This document shows, in pieces, positions 50,001 to 57,490 of a stretch of 64,000 nucleotides of DNA. This DNA comes from Jaenimonas drosophilae (lineage: Eukaryota; Euglenozoa; Kinetoplastea; Trypanosomatida; Trypanosomatidae), in contig JASAON010001625.1 in the NCBI GenBank assembly GCA_030849065.1, positions 45,991-109,990 of the forward strand. The letters are read 5' to 3'. The notes under the pieces are model-generated. The model was not told the origin of the DNA. It did no database searches and worked only from the letters and a program-made list of their open reading frames with translations. Position 1 is the first letter of the stretch; every line of letters begins with the position of its first letter. The position numbers and the translations under genes were made by a program.

Positions 50001-50176
50001 AGCACGTGCGTCTCTCCTTCCCGGGCGGCAACAGCGGCATTCCATTCTCGTCGGGCTATGACACGCTGTGGGCACGATTCGAGGCGGAGGAGTACGTCCA
50101 CGTGAAGGCCCGCGGCCATGTGGAGGGGCAGACCCATGGGCACCAACTCCTCATTCCGCGCGACCACTCAGCGTAA
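47030..50176 (+). CDS. Membrane-anchored penicillin amidase-family (S45) N-terminal nucleophile hydrolase
   Basis: The protein is 1048 residues from the ATG at 47030 (1082 if 46928 is used). Three hydrophobic segments at about 20-42, 60-80 and 90-112 would anchor it in a membrane, leaving the large domain on one side. The A-chain region shows YFGQGYAVAQDRLFQMEFHR near residue 153, a hallmark of the family. The autoproteolysis site reads DASNLWATRD with Ser404 as the expected new N-terminal nucleophile (family pattern GSNNW). Then come SSDPHLVMRAPSVWFFAHL, DVAGVVLPGVPGVHIGTS and LAWGFTTSKTDLQDLF, all matching the B-chain core. S45 enzymes cleave amide bonds of acyl side chains, for example penicillins and N-acyl-homoserine lactones. 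The substrate here is unknown. Such enzymes are best known from bacteria, and the anchored form in a eukaryotic cluster is notable. Confidence 0.9.
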   Translation: MAPSKPLPAAKDAPTWSGPLVQASITLPCVAIAVGAYMAAEAEVAHARRFGDAHLLHAVLLHPPLVMTVLAVAQLVCSMVAQRNFTTLRRLILVLLLLSSLGGMALGFVGPALRPTLSGTVEHTVAGVSGPVHLTRDENHLLHIHAATRRDAYFGQGYAVAQDRLFQMEFHRLIARGDLARVVGPAALPYDRKMRTLNILGASEQLCALADPAVMDLVQAFTDGINLYLEQDHTRPIEFFLMSRSLLAGHEPEPYAPLDVCLALRLFAYEICVNADREAMRFNLWVGTNRTYAEVDELFLDLDAQANSVLSVEQMLSLLVEDPATLTAEEKQAMLAKLAEAEKRSVELEALIYDGLLALMKPALRAERGLEPSTNDEDAATAALIEETHRKHAMHVEDLNPDASNLWATRDAQGRAMVSSDPHLVMRAPSVWFFAHLHFMTEDGAPFDVAGVVLPGVPGVHIGTSSHLAWGFTTSKTDLQDLFIFPPASWRGSPTANTSYVYDGQEHTFTRRQEIIHVKGREAPEVLEVEDSLFGPVVSHLHGYMQPTALFKTALFATPLQSDDAHSLAAILGMSDPAVRTAHDMMERVVELQAPGFSIISADRQGSIAYATTGRYPRRAPGHTGKIPTPAFDALGVLRAVCRHFGSTAAHDAEEDLVVELRACVASTLPTLKEEELLPIIQDALRTTSTTWKTFVHGPAERARSGANFARHPSSMNPHLSLPFDGKAAHFSSANQRIMPSPYAFFLSADYAPSYRGRRLQELLQTAQDDGTSHDASVHRRIQLDIQSNVWMFDLRHVVESEAFVAALTRVAPTSSSWATWRERLLAWDGIAVIGSEEVSFMWRWMERMSVLPRDAIRALKLTQWEPQTGHMMRMLRKPSARMESECAAYLHDVHHTAVEHRGACVYMAALLFDAEAESGRRQAWGIDANRVTASHELFRSGFLAKLFEMAMAKGGDFTSLAVSQHTASGSFPSTKASSVRQIFDLWNHTEHVRLSFPGGNSGIPFSSGYDTLWARFEAEEYVHVKARGHVEGQTHGHQLLIPRDHSA

Positions 50177-50689
50177 GGGGGGGGAGAGAGGCTACGATGT
50201 TGGATGAACATGGAACCTCCTTCATCATGATGGCTGGTACTATCTCACCCATGTGCTGTGTGCTTCTTTCTTTCTTGTTGCTGTGTTTTTTTTTCTTCTG
50301 CGCATGTTTGTGCATGTGCGGCTTGGTCTTTTTAGCCTCGCCTCCCACTCCGCCTGATGTGTAGGCTACCTCGCTTCGCCACGCCGTGAGGATCATCATC
50401 ATCACTTGCTTGTCTTGGTTATACCTCTACTGTGGTCCAAGTACGTTTCTTGGGATGACTCTAAATCGGCACACATGGCACAAACAACAACAACAGCAAC
50501 AAATGAGTGCGAACCAACGACACTGCGCTGAAGTAAGTGCAAACAACAACAACAACTGTCTCTCCTTTTCATCCATCTCGCCTCCTTCACATACACACAT
50601 TAAGTGCATCAACATCGAAGTGGTGGAGAGCCCACATACGTTGGGCCGCGCACATAACGCACGCCACAACCGAGGTTCATAGCCGAGGC
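50177..50689. other. Intergenic region and leader
   Basis: About 510 bases with G8 just after the stop, a T9 run near 50286-50294, two CAACAACAACA stretches (50480-50500 and 50541-50555) and a C/T-rich tract near 50560-50590. The frame of the next gene is open upstream to 50537 but lacks an ATG there and is leader-like. Confidence 0.55.
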
Positions 50690-51511
50690 ATGACGCTGCC
50701 TCACGCCCTGACGGAGGTGATGGAGGAGCCACTGCGCCGCATGCTGAAGGAGCTCACATTGGAGCTCCAGCAACGCATGTCTGTTACAACCACCTCCACC
50801 ACATCTCTCTCTGCCCGAGCCTCCTCCTCCAGTGTTGCGGCCTCTGGTGCGAAGAAACGGCCACGCGATGATGATGAATCCCACATATCGAAGGACGTGG
50901 CACTGATGCACTCGCCTCGTGTAGACCTCCTCGACGAGGATGATTGGAGCTCAATCCTTCACCCCATGTGCGAAGTAGGGCCCTACGTGAGCTCCGTCTT
51001 GGCCCCAACCGAGGCGCCGACCTCTCCACGTGCGGCGTACTCCCTCATGGATGCCTACGTGCGCTGCCGATGCGCGGAGCTACCCATGCGGCTCCAGACA
51101 GAGGGTCTTGCCATGTACCGTCACGAGCGCTCCTTGCGGCAATTCATGAAGGAGCTCGTGGCCCTTTCTGAGTTCGTGGTGCTCCTAGCAGCCCCCAGCA
51201 CCTCCTCCTCCTCCATCCCAGAGGTCAGCTGCCGCGTGGTGATGGAGAAGGAGGTGCCCAACGAGAGCCACTCCTCCACATCGCAGCCGTCCTGCACCTG
51301 CATGGGCGCTGATGAGGTGGAGCGACGGTTTCAGCGGTGTTTGGACCGCATCCGGGAGCTAGAGAAGCTTATTCGGCATGAAAGCCGCTCCAAATTGCGA
51401 TGCGCACAACGCATGTTTCTTCTGGGCCAGCTCCACGACCTCCTCCTCCAGCGATTGCGGCGAGAACGGGAGCGCCTGATGGGCAACACCTCCATCAAGA
51501 GTGAAGGGTAA
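50690..51511 (+). CDS. Unknown protein with C-terminal coiled coil
   Basis: The protein is 273 residues from the ATG at 50690. No domain is recognised. There is a basic segment KKRPRDDDE near residue 47-55, possibly a nuclear localisation signal, followed by an acidic segment (LLDEDDW). The C-terminal third (about residues 205-265) is strongly helical and charged, with heptad-like spacing (EVERRFQRCLDRIRELEKL, then QLHDLLLQRLRRERERLM), so dimerisation by coiled coil is likely. The codon use matches neighbouring genes and the coding potential is good. Function unknown. Confidence 0.75.
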   Translation: MTLPHALTEVMEEPLRRMLKELTLELQQRMSVTTTSTTSLSARASSSSVAASGAKKRPRDDDESHISKDVALMHSPRVDLLDEDDWSSILHPMCEVGPYVSSVLAPTEAPTSPRAAYSLMDAYVRCRCAELPMRLQTEGLAMYRHERSLRQFMKELVALSEFVVLLAAPSTSSSSIPEVSCRVVMEKEVPNESHSSTSQPSCTCMGADEVERRFQRCLDRIRELEKLIRHESRSKLRCAQRMFLLGQLHDLLLQRLRRERERLMGNTSIKSEG

Positions 51512-51750
51512 AGATGTGCCCTCAACTGATTATCCAGCAGTTGTCTGACTGACGCTTTAACACCACCACGCGCACACACGCACTCACCAATCACATCTCC
51601 AAGGCTGCTGCTCTTGCCACTCCTGTTCCATGGCCCACTACGCACAGCCATGCTCATACTACAAGTATATTGAGTACGACATTCATACATGCTTGCATAC
51701 ACACTACGCTGCTCTTCTCTTTCATCAACTCTACCCCACAACAACAACTT

Positions 51751-51795
51751 GTCGTGAAGAGACATTGCTGCAGACTTGTTCATTTTTTCTCAAAA
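51751..51795 (+). repeat. Leader repeat element, copy 1
   Basis: A 45-base unit beginning GTCGTGAAGAGACATTGCTG and ending TTCTCAAAA. It recurs at 51844-51889 (one base longer) and at 53681-53725 (a few substitutions). Each copy follows a CAACAACAA-type run and has a T run followed by AG or CAG soon after, so it may carry a splice-acceptor or UTR control function. Confidence 0.8.
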
Positions 51796-51843
51796 AGCAA
51801 CAACAGCCCCTCATCCATTACACCACCACAACAACAACAACCT

Positions 51844-51889
51844 GTCGTGAAGAGACATTGCTGCAGACTTGTTCATTTCTTTCTCAAAA
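51844..51889 (+). repeat. Leader repeat element, copy 2
   Basis: Second copy of the unit at 51751-51795, within the same leader and 93 bases downstream. It matches almost perfectly, with one inserted base in the T-rich part. Confidence 0.8.
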
Positions 51890-51938
51890 CGCAAAAACAT
51901 CTCCTCATCCACCACACCGCAACAACATCAACATCAAC

Positions 51939-52967
51939 ATGCAGGCATCCCCGCCGATGGTGATCCGTGTGGGAGGCCGAATCCTCCCCACCCTCCCGAT
52001 CCATCGCGCGGGCCCACCACCTCCCCGCACCCCCTTTCCCGATGCCACACACAACCAGAACGCCGCCACACAAGGCGATATGCCACCGCAGGCCCACACA
52101 CCCCCACAGGCAATGGCGGTGCCCCGTAATCATCACGATTTTCGATCCACGAACGGTGTGGCCCCACAACAGGCACAGGGAGAAGAAGGGCCCGTGCACT
52201 ATGAAGAGCCAGTGATGACGAATAACCACCACTACCCACAGCAGCAGCAACAACCACACCAAATGCAGCAGAACATGCGTGGGCTGGGTAACATGGGCCG
52301 TGGTGGTTACGGCAGTGGACGGGGAGGAGGAGGAGGAGGAATGCGGCCAATGTATCGGGGTCACCCACAGCAGCAGCATATGCGGCAGCAGATGCGACGT
52401 GGCGGGCAGCAACCCAGGTGGTCCATGAATGGTCGTGGCGGAGGTGGAGGGCGGTATCCTGGGCGTACACGTAGGGAAGCCTACAACAACAACAACAACA
52501 ACAACCGTGGCTATGACTACAATGGCTACGTCCAGCAGAACCCCACCCCCCAAGACATCTCGTTACAAACCCCCACACCCAACCACAGCCAACCTCCATC
52601 ACCGCTGGTCTCCCCGATAGAAAGCAGTTATTGCCACGATCCGTACGCCTATCCAGTAAACGATGATGATGATGATGATGGGACCTACGCTCCCCAATAC
52701 AAAGACGGATGGACGTTCATGCATAACGTGCCACAAACCCCCACGCCCAACCGCAGCCAACTTCCATCACCGCTGGTCTCCCCGATGGAAAGCAGGTATC
52801 GCCACGATCCGTACGCCTATCCAGCAAACGATGATGGGGCCTACGCTCCTCAATACCAAGACGGAGGGACGTTCATGCGCAACGGGCCACCTCAGTACGG
52901 ATGGCATCAGTTGTGGCAGCAACTCCACTACACTGGACATATGATCATGATGCCGCCCCAACCATAG
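51939..52967 (+). CDS. Gly/Gln/Pro-rich RGG protein A (short paralogue)
   Basis: The protein is 342 residues from the ATG at 51939 (MQASPPMVIRVGG). Residues about 5-20 hold VIRVGGRILPTLPIHRA, shared with the downstream paralogue. Then comes a Gln/Asn/His-rich region, an RGG-rich segment (GRGGYGSGRGGGGGG, MNGRGGGGGRYPGR) at about 120-180, and a poly-Asn run encoded by (AAC)n. RGG boxes commonly bind RNA and are arginine-methylated, so a role in mRNA granules is plausible, but no folded RNA-binding domain is present. The C-terminal third consists of two tandem 56-residue repeats (units starting at 52566 and 52734, period 168 bases). It lacks the extended N- and C-terminal parts of the paralogue at 53762. 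Confidence 0.75.
   Translation: MQASPPMVIRVGGRILPTLPIHRAGPPPPRTPFPDATHNQNAATQGDMPPQAHTPPQAMAVPRNHHDFRSTNGVAPQQAQGEEGPVHYEEPVMTNNHHYPQQQQQPHQMQQNMRGLGNMGRGGYGSGRGGGGGGMRPMYRGHPQQQHMRQQMRRGGQQPRWSMNGRGGGGGRYPGRTRREAYNNNNNNNRGYDYNGYVQQNPTPQDISLQTPTPNHSQPPSPLVSPIESSYCHDPYAYPVNDDDDDDGTYAPQYKDGWTFMHNVPQTPTPNRSQLPSPLVSPMESRYRHDPYAYPANDDGAYAPQYQDGGTFMRNGPPQYGWHQLWQQLHYTGHMIMMPPQP
52037..52475 (+). repeat. Duplicated RGG core, copy in gene A
   Basis: This stretch is nearly identical to 54491-54930 in gene B. By eye, differences are a few substitutions plus triplet gains or losses in the CAG and GGA runs. The flanking sequence on both sides diverges strongly. Confidence 0.9.
52566..52897 (+). repeat. 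168-bp tandem repeat inside gene A
   Basis: Unit 1 starts at 52566 and unit 2 at 52734. Each encodes a block beginning QTPTPN and ending TFMHN or TFMRN. Unit 1 has a longer poly-Asp run ((GAT)n at 52663-52680). Gene B has one diverged copy near 55023-55185. Confidence 0.9.
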
Positions 52968-53761
52968 CAACACTTTTTGCCCAATAGAAATCCATTGATT
53001 CCTCCAAACACACATAGTGTGTATTGAGACCCCATCCAGAGGCCGCATGGCGGCAACATAAAACTATGTTGTTTTTTCTTTGATTTAGTGGTGCTATATG
53101 GAAACACTCCAGAGTGTTACTTCTTTAAAAGAGTAATTTTGGTTAGAAGTGTGTTCGTCTCCTGCCTTCTTCCTTCCTCCGGACTATGTGAGGTGCAGTT
53201 GTACCTGTGTACTTCCTTCTTTGTCTGTCCACACCTACATCTTGGCAGAGAGCTGCGTTCTACAGAGCTTCTCTCATGCCACTCTTTTGTTTGTTTGTGT
53301 GTGTGTGCGTGTGTGTATGGCCCGCCATTCACACACACAAGTCTGTGGATACATTGTTGGTTACAGAGGTGCAGCTGCGTCCACATGGGAAGGGAAGCTG
53401 CTCTTGGCTGGATGAGTCTGCTAAAAAGATGATTTCGGACTGCCTTTCACGTGCAGCCCAATCATTTCTGCTATTTTTGTTTGTTTAACCTTACGCATAG
53501 CTTAATCGATTCTCTGTTTTTTTTTACTTGATTTACAGAAGGTCTTGAAATGAAGATGTGTGAGGGAGGCACCTCATGTCATGTCCTACCAACACTGGAA
53601 GAGTACACATGCTTGCATACACACTACGCTGCTCTTCTCTTTCATCAATCTATCCACAACAACAACAACAACAACAACCTGTCGTGAAGAGATATTGCTG
53701 TGGGCTTGTTCATTTTTTCTCAAAAGGAAACAACAGCTCCCCATATTTCATATCCGGAGCG
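52968..53761. other. Intergenic region and leader of gene B
   Basis: About 790 bases, T-rich, with a 7-bp perfect inverted repeat around a 2-base centre at 53103-53118, (GT)n at 53297-53317 and T runs near 53515-53524. A leader block at 53606-53735 matches the leader of gene A, including the 45-base element at 53681-53725. No separate gene seen. Confidence 0.6.
53681..53725 (+). repeat. Leader repeat element, copy 3
   Basis: Third copy of the element at 51751-51795, with a few substitutions, in the leader of gene B. The shared leader also includes an identical block just upstream (53606-53648, matching 51688-51730). Confidence 0.8.
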
Positions 53762-55678
53762 ATGATGCCTCGTCGGCGTCCGTCGGGTGGGTTGGCGAGC
53801 CCAACCCAATCATCCACGTGGTGGCCACACCACCACCACCACATTCATCGCCACAACGTTCAAGCATCCCCGCCAACATCCTCTACCCTCATGCCGCAGG
53901 ACTCTATGGAGGTCCCTTGCGCACAGGCCTGGTCCACTCCACTCCCCATGGAGGCCCCGCCCGTTGTTATCCGTGTGGGGGGCCAAATCCTCCCAACCCT
54001 CCCGATTCATCGCGCGTCGCCCAACACGCGGCCGACCTCCGCCCGAGCTGCGGTGCCAAACTCCTCCGCGAGCTCTCCATGCCTCCCGCCCCGCATGGAC
54101 GTCAGCGCGCCACGGACGCCCTACCTCCTTGGCGAGGCTACACCACGTCCCGTGTCACCCTTGTCTGGCCTACAGGTGCGAGTGGGGGTGGCTGCCAGCG
54201 GCCAACTGCCAATGCGCTCACCATTCCTGCAGAGCAGCTCGACGTGGTCATCGGCCAACTTCAACAACTCGCGCACCGCCGCGGACTCCCCACTGCCACA
54301 CAAGAGCCCCGCACCGCTGGACAGTGGGAGTGGGACGGAGTGCAGCCCACCACGTACCGCACAGAACCAGCCAACACCGCCCAACAACGTCATTCTGGGG
54401 AAGGCCACCCAACCGCTGATGTCTTACACACATCACCCCTATTCCAGTGGATGTCTCGTGACATCCCCACCACCACCACCCACTACCCCTCCCGATGCCA
54501 CACACAACCAGAACGCCGCCACACAAGGCGATATGCCACCGCAGGCCCACACACCCCCACAGGCAATGGCGGTGCCACGTAATCATCACGATTTTCGATC
54601 CACGAACGGTGTGGCCCCACAACAGGCACAGGGAGAAGAAGGGCCCGTGCACTATGAAGAGCCAGTGATGACGAATAACCACCACTACCCACAGCAGCAG
54701 CAGCAGCAGCAACCACACCAAATGCAGCAGAACATGCGTGGGCTGGGTAACATGGGCCGTGGTGGTTACGGCAGTGGACGGGGAGGAGGAGGAGGAGGAG
54801 GAATGCGGCCAATGTATCGGGGTCACCCACAGCAGCAGCATATGCGGCAGCAGATGCGACGTGGCGGGCAGCAACCCGGGTGGTCCATGAATGGTCGTGG
54901 CGGAGGTGGAGGGCGGTATCCTGGGCGTACTTTTGGGGAGGCCTACAACAACAACAACAACCGTGGCTATGACTACGATGGCTACGGCCAGCAGGCCCCC
55001 ATTTCCCAAGACTTCTCGTCACAAAACTCCACGCCCTACCACAACCAACCCCCACCACCGCCAATCTCCACGATGGCGGGCGGCTATGACCACGATGTGC
55101 GTGCCTATCCACCAAATGGTTATGATGGGACCTACGCTCCCCAAGACGGAGGGTCGTTCATGCACAACGGGCCACCTCAGTACGACACCAGTGGCGGCAT
55201 GAACTACGGACATCATGATGGCTCACCCCAATCACAACAGCACATGCAGTCTTATGCCAGCTATGAGCAGCAGCAGCCAGCATCTTATGTAAATACAACC
55301 TACAACGATGCTTCAGGGGGGATGATGGATGGCACCAACCACAACAGAGGCGATGATGTACGTTATGGCGGCGTGGAGGCTCAACAAGGTAGCCAGTGGC
55401 CATCACGAGGACGTATGATGCACTCTGATCGCCGCCGCCAACCCCGTGGTCGGCGCTTTGACCCCAACTACAACAACAACCGTCAGCCATGGCAAGGGGA
55501 GCAGATCTCCTCATCGTACAACAACAACAACTTCAATAACTGCAATGAGGATCCGTTGGCCACCGCCACTGCGTCTGATCACCCAAGCTCATCGTCGCAC
55601 CACAACACTTCGCAACCACTGCTGCCATCATCAGCCCCTGCTTCTCCAGACATGGCTGAACCCGTTGGCACTTGTTGA
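53762..55678 (+). CDS. Gly/Gln/Asn-rich RGG protein B (long paralogue)
   Basis: The protein is 638 residues from the ATG at 53762; a second ATG follows at once. The frame is open further upstream to 53576, but that part is the leader shared with gene A. The correct frame is shown by the VIRVGGQILPTLPIHRA block near residue 65-85, also present in protein A. Then comes a Ser/Pro/Thr-rich stretch, the near-identical Gln-rich and RGG core at 54491-54930, a Tyr/Gly/Asp-rich section, and a C-terminus with poly-Asn and a basic DRRRQPRGRRFDPNYNNN segment. No folded domain is recognised. Composition suggests an intrinsically disordered RNA-associated protein. A competing open frame at 53560-54582 is rejected because it does not share the paralogue's conserved block. 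Confidence 0.78.
   Translation: MMPRRRPSGGLASPTQSSTWWPHHHHHIHRHNVQASPPTSSTLMPQDSMEVPCAQAWSTPLPMEAPPVVIRVGGQILPTLPIHRASPNTRPTSARAAVPNSSASSPCLPPRMDVSAPRTPYLLGEATPRPVSPLSGLQVRVGVAASGQLPMRSPFLQSSSTWSSANFNNSRTAADSPLPHKSPAPLDSGSGTECSPPRTAQNQPTPPNNVILGKATQPLMSYTHHPYSSGCLVTSPPPPPTTPPDATHNQNAATQGDMPPQAHTPPQAMAVPRNHHDFRSTNGVAPQQAQGEEGPVHYEEPVMTNNHHYPQQQQQQQPHQMQQNMRGLGNMGRGGYGSGRGGGGGGGMRPMYRGHPQQQHMRQQMRRGGQQPGWSMNGRGGGGGRYPGRTFGEAYNNNNNRGYDYDGYGQQAPISQDFSSQNSTPYHNQPPPPPISTMAGGYDHDVRAYPPNGYDGTYAPQDGGSFMHNGPPQYDTSGGMNYGHHDGSPQSQQHMQSYASYEQQQPASYVNTTYNDASGGMMDGTNHNRGDDVRYGGVEAQQGSQWPSRGRMMHSDRRRQPRGRRFDPNYNNNRQPWQGEQISSSYNNNNFNNCNEDPLATATASDHPSSSSHHNTSQPLLPSSAPASPDMAEPVGTC
54491..54930 (+). repeat. Duplicated RGG core, copy in gene B
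   Basis: Partner of 52037-52475. It carries extra CAG and GGA triplets. The sharp edges and high identity suggest recent duplication or gene conversion between neighbours. Confidence 0.9.
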
Positions 55679-57490
55679 TGGAAGAGTGAGAGAACCGTTA
55701 ATTCGATGAGTTGTTCTCGGGGAAGTTGTTTTATTGATGATGAAGATGATGGATCACCACCTATTCTTCATGTATCCGGCCACAACGTCAAAAGCATCCG
55801 GTGCGCGTGTGTTTGTTGATCTACTTTTCTCTTGTAGTTTTTTTTGAATGTTACTTCGCTCGCAAAGTCCGCCTTCAGATGTTTAAGATGTCTTTTTTTT
55901 TTTGATGCTGTTGTTTTTTTTTCTGCTGAATTTTTTTTCGTTTGTTGTTTGTTTCTTCTCCTTTTTTTTGTTGTTGAGCTAACCCCCCTACGCTCTCTCA
56001 CATGTGTGGTCCTGTGGGAGTCTCAGGGTGCAGAAGAGTGGTGTGATGTAGGCTAGTCGTTGTTCTTTTACGGTGGTGTTTGGGACGAAGTGGGAGCAGT
56101 GATGGGCCCTACAGTCAACTAATCTTTGGTCGCATGTTTTGCCTCAACAAAAATGAAATTGGTTGTACCTCTCGTATGTTTGGGTGTTTTTTTGTTGTTT
56201 TTGTTACCTCTTTTCTTCTTTTGCAAGTTGCGTTGTGTTTGATGCATCCTGAAATGACACGCTCTATTTTCGTTCCCCTTGTTGTTGCTATTGTTGCTAT
56301 TGTTGGTGTTGTTACAGCATTGTGCGCAGCGTACTGCCCTCGAAGACGACAGGAGCACCATCCATACACAGACATACAGATACACCCCAACCCAACACAG
56401 TCACGCACACACACATATACCCTCGCACACACAAAAACAAACACAGGACCAATATACACCTGCATATTCATGTATACAGATGTTGTCACACACATCTATG
56501 TATACATGGCTGTATGTATGTTTATATATGTACAATAATCTTGAGATATATATACCAACAGGAAGAAGATGCCGTTCTTCTTCGTTTGTTTGATTCTTTG
56601 TTTGTTCATTTCCGATGACGTCCTTTAACCGCCTTGTTTGTTCTTCTTTGTTGTGTTGTGTTGTATTTATGTCTTGTTTCTTCTTCTTTCTCTTGTTTGC
56701 GTGTGTGTTGCCGTGCTGTTTAATATGTGCATCTCCCCCTCTTTTTCAACCCATTTTTCAGTGAAGATGAGATGCTTTTTCTTGTGTGGCTCAGAAACAA
56801 CATCATTGTGTTGGAACATCGTTGTTATTTTGTTGCGTCAACTTCTTAACCGGTGGTGGAGAAGGGATAGCCTTGCATCTATTTGAGTGGTGTGGTGGTG
56901 GTAGATGGAAGCATGTTGGTGGTTGTCCTTCGTCATGCACGCGATCAGAGTACTTGACAGGGAGAAGGTTTGCCAAGTGTGTTTTAAAGCTTTCTTTTGT
57001 TGTGTCTTCTATCTTCGTTCTTTGTTGTTTTTTGTTGTTTTTGCCAGAATATCTGGTATATATATATATGGCAACACCCTCACCACGCAACTTGTGCTCT
57101 GTGCTCCACGCCACAGACCTCCAGGCCACTCTTCTTACTTCAACCAATCTTGTTTTGTTTTATGAATTCTCTTTTTTCGTTGCTATTTCTGTGTGTAGGT
57201 TGATATCTTCATTTCTTTTTTTTATCTTGATGTTTTCTATTTTTGCGACTGGGGCGCGACGAGCGGCGAAGAGAGATTGACGAGGACGATGACGATGTTG
57301 ATGAGTTGGAACACTTCACTCAGATGTGCAAGAATGAAGTGATGGCAATACAACCATGGTTTCAGATGCAAACACCTTCACACAAACCCTCTCCCCTCCT
57401 TCTTTCTTCTTCTCAGACTTCATGTTTGGTGTACTCCATCATCTCTAGCCACTCACATTCATCATCCAAGTTGTGGTGTATCGTGCGGTG
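55679..57490. other. 1.8 kb region without a convincing gene
   Basis: T-rich, with T8-T10 runs around 55890-55980, (CA)n at 56405-56440, and TATATATATA at 57059-57068. The frames near 56080-56540 and 56786-57280 are hydrophobic by base bias and have no good ATG. A short frame at 57231-57490 reads an acidic, charged segment but has no upstream ATG. The region must include the 3' UTR of gene B and the 5' UTR of the WD40-like gene. Confidence 0.55.

Larger units (their letters stand above)
51512..51938. other. Leader region with repeated element
   Basis: About 430 bases. The frame of the next gene is open back to about 51630 and has an ATG there, but the stretch is composed of the repeated leader element described separately, so I treat it as 5' UTR. 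If 51630 were the start, the protein would gain 103 residues. Confidence 0.5.

Noticed and set aside
53560..54582. 340-codon + frame overlapping RGG gene B
   Set aside because: The other frame shares the conserved VIRVGG...PIHRA block and continues into the RGG core, so this one is the shadow.
56393..56460. CA-rich repeats that could suggest an ordered repeat array
   Set aside because: Simple dinucleotide repeat with no unit and spacer structure; no CRISPR or transposon features anywhere in the window.
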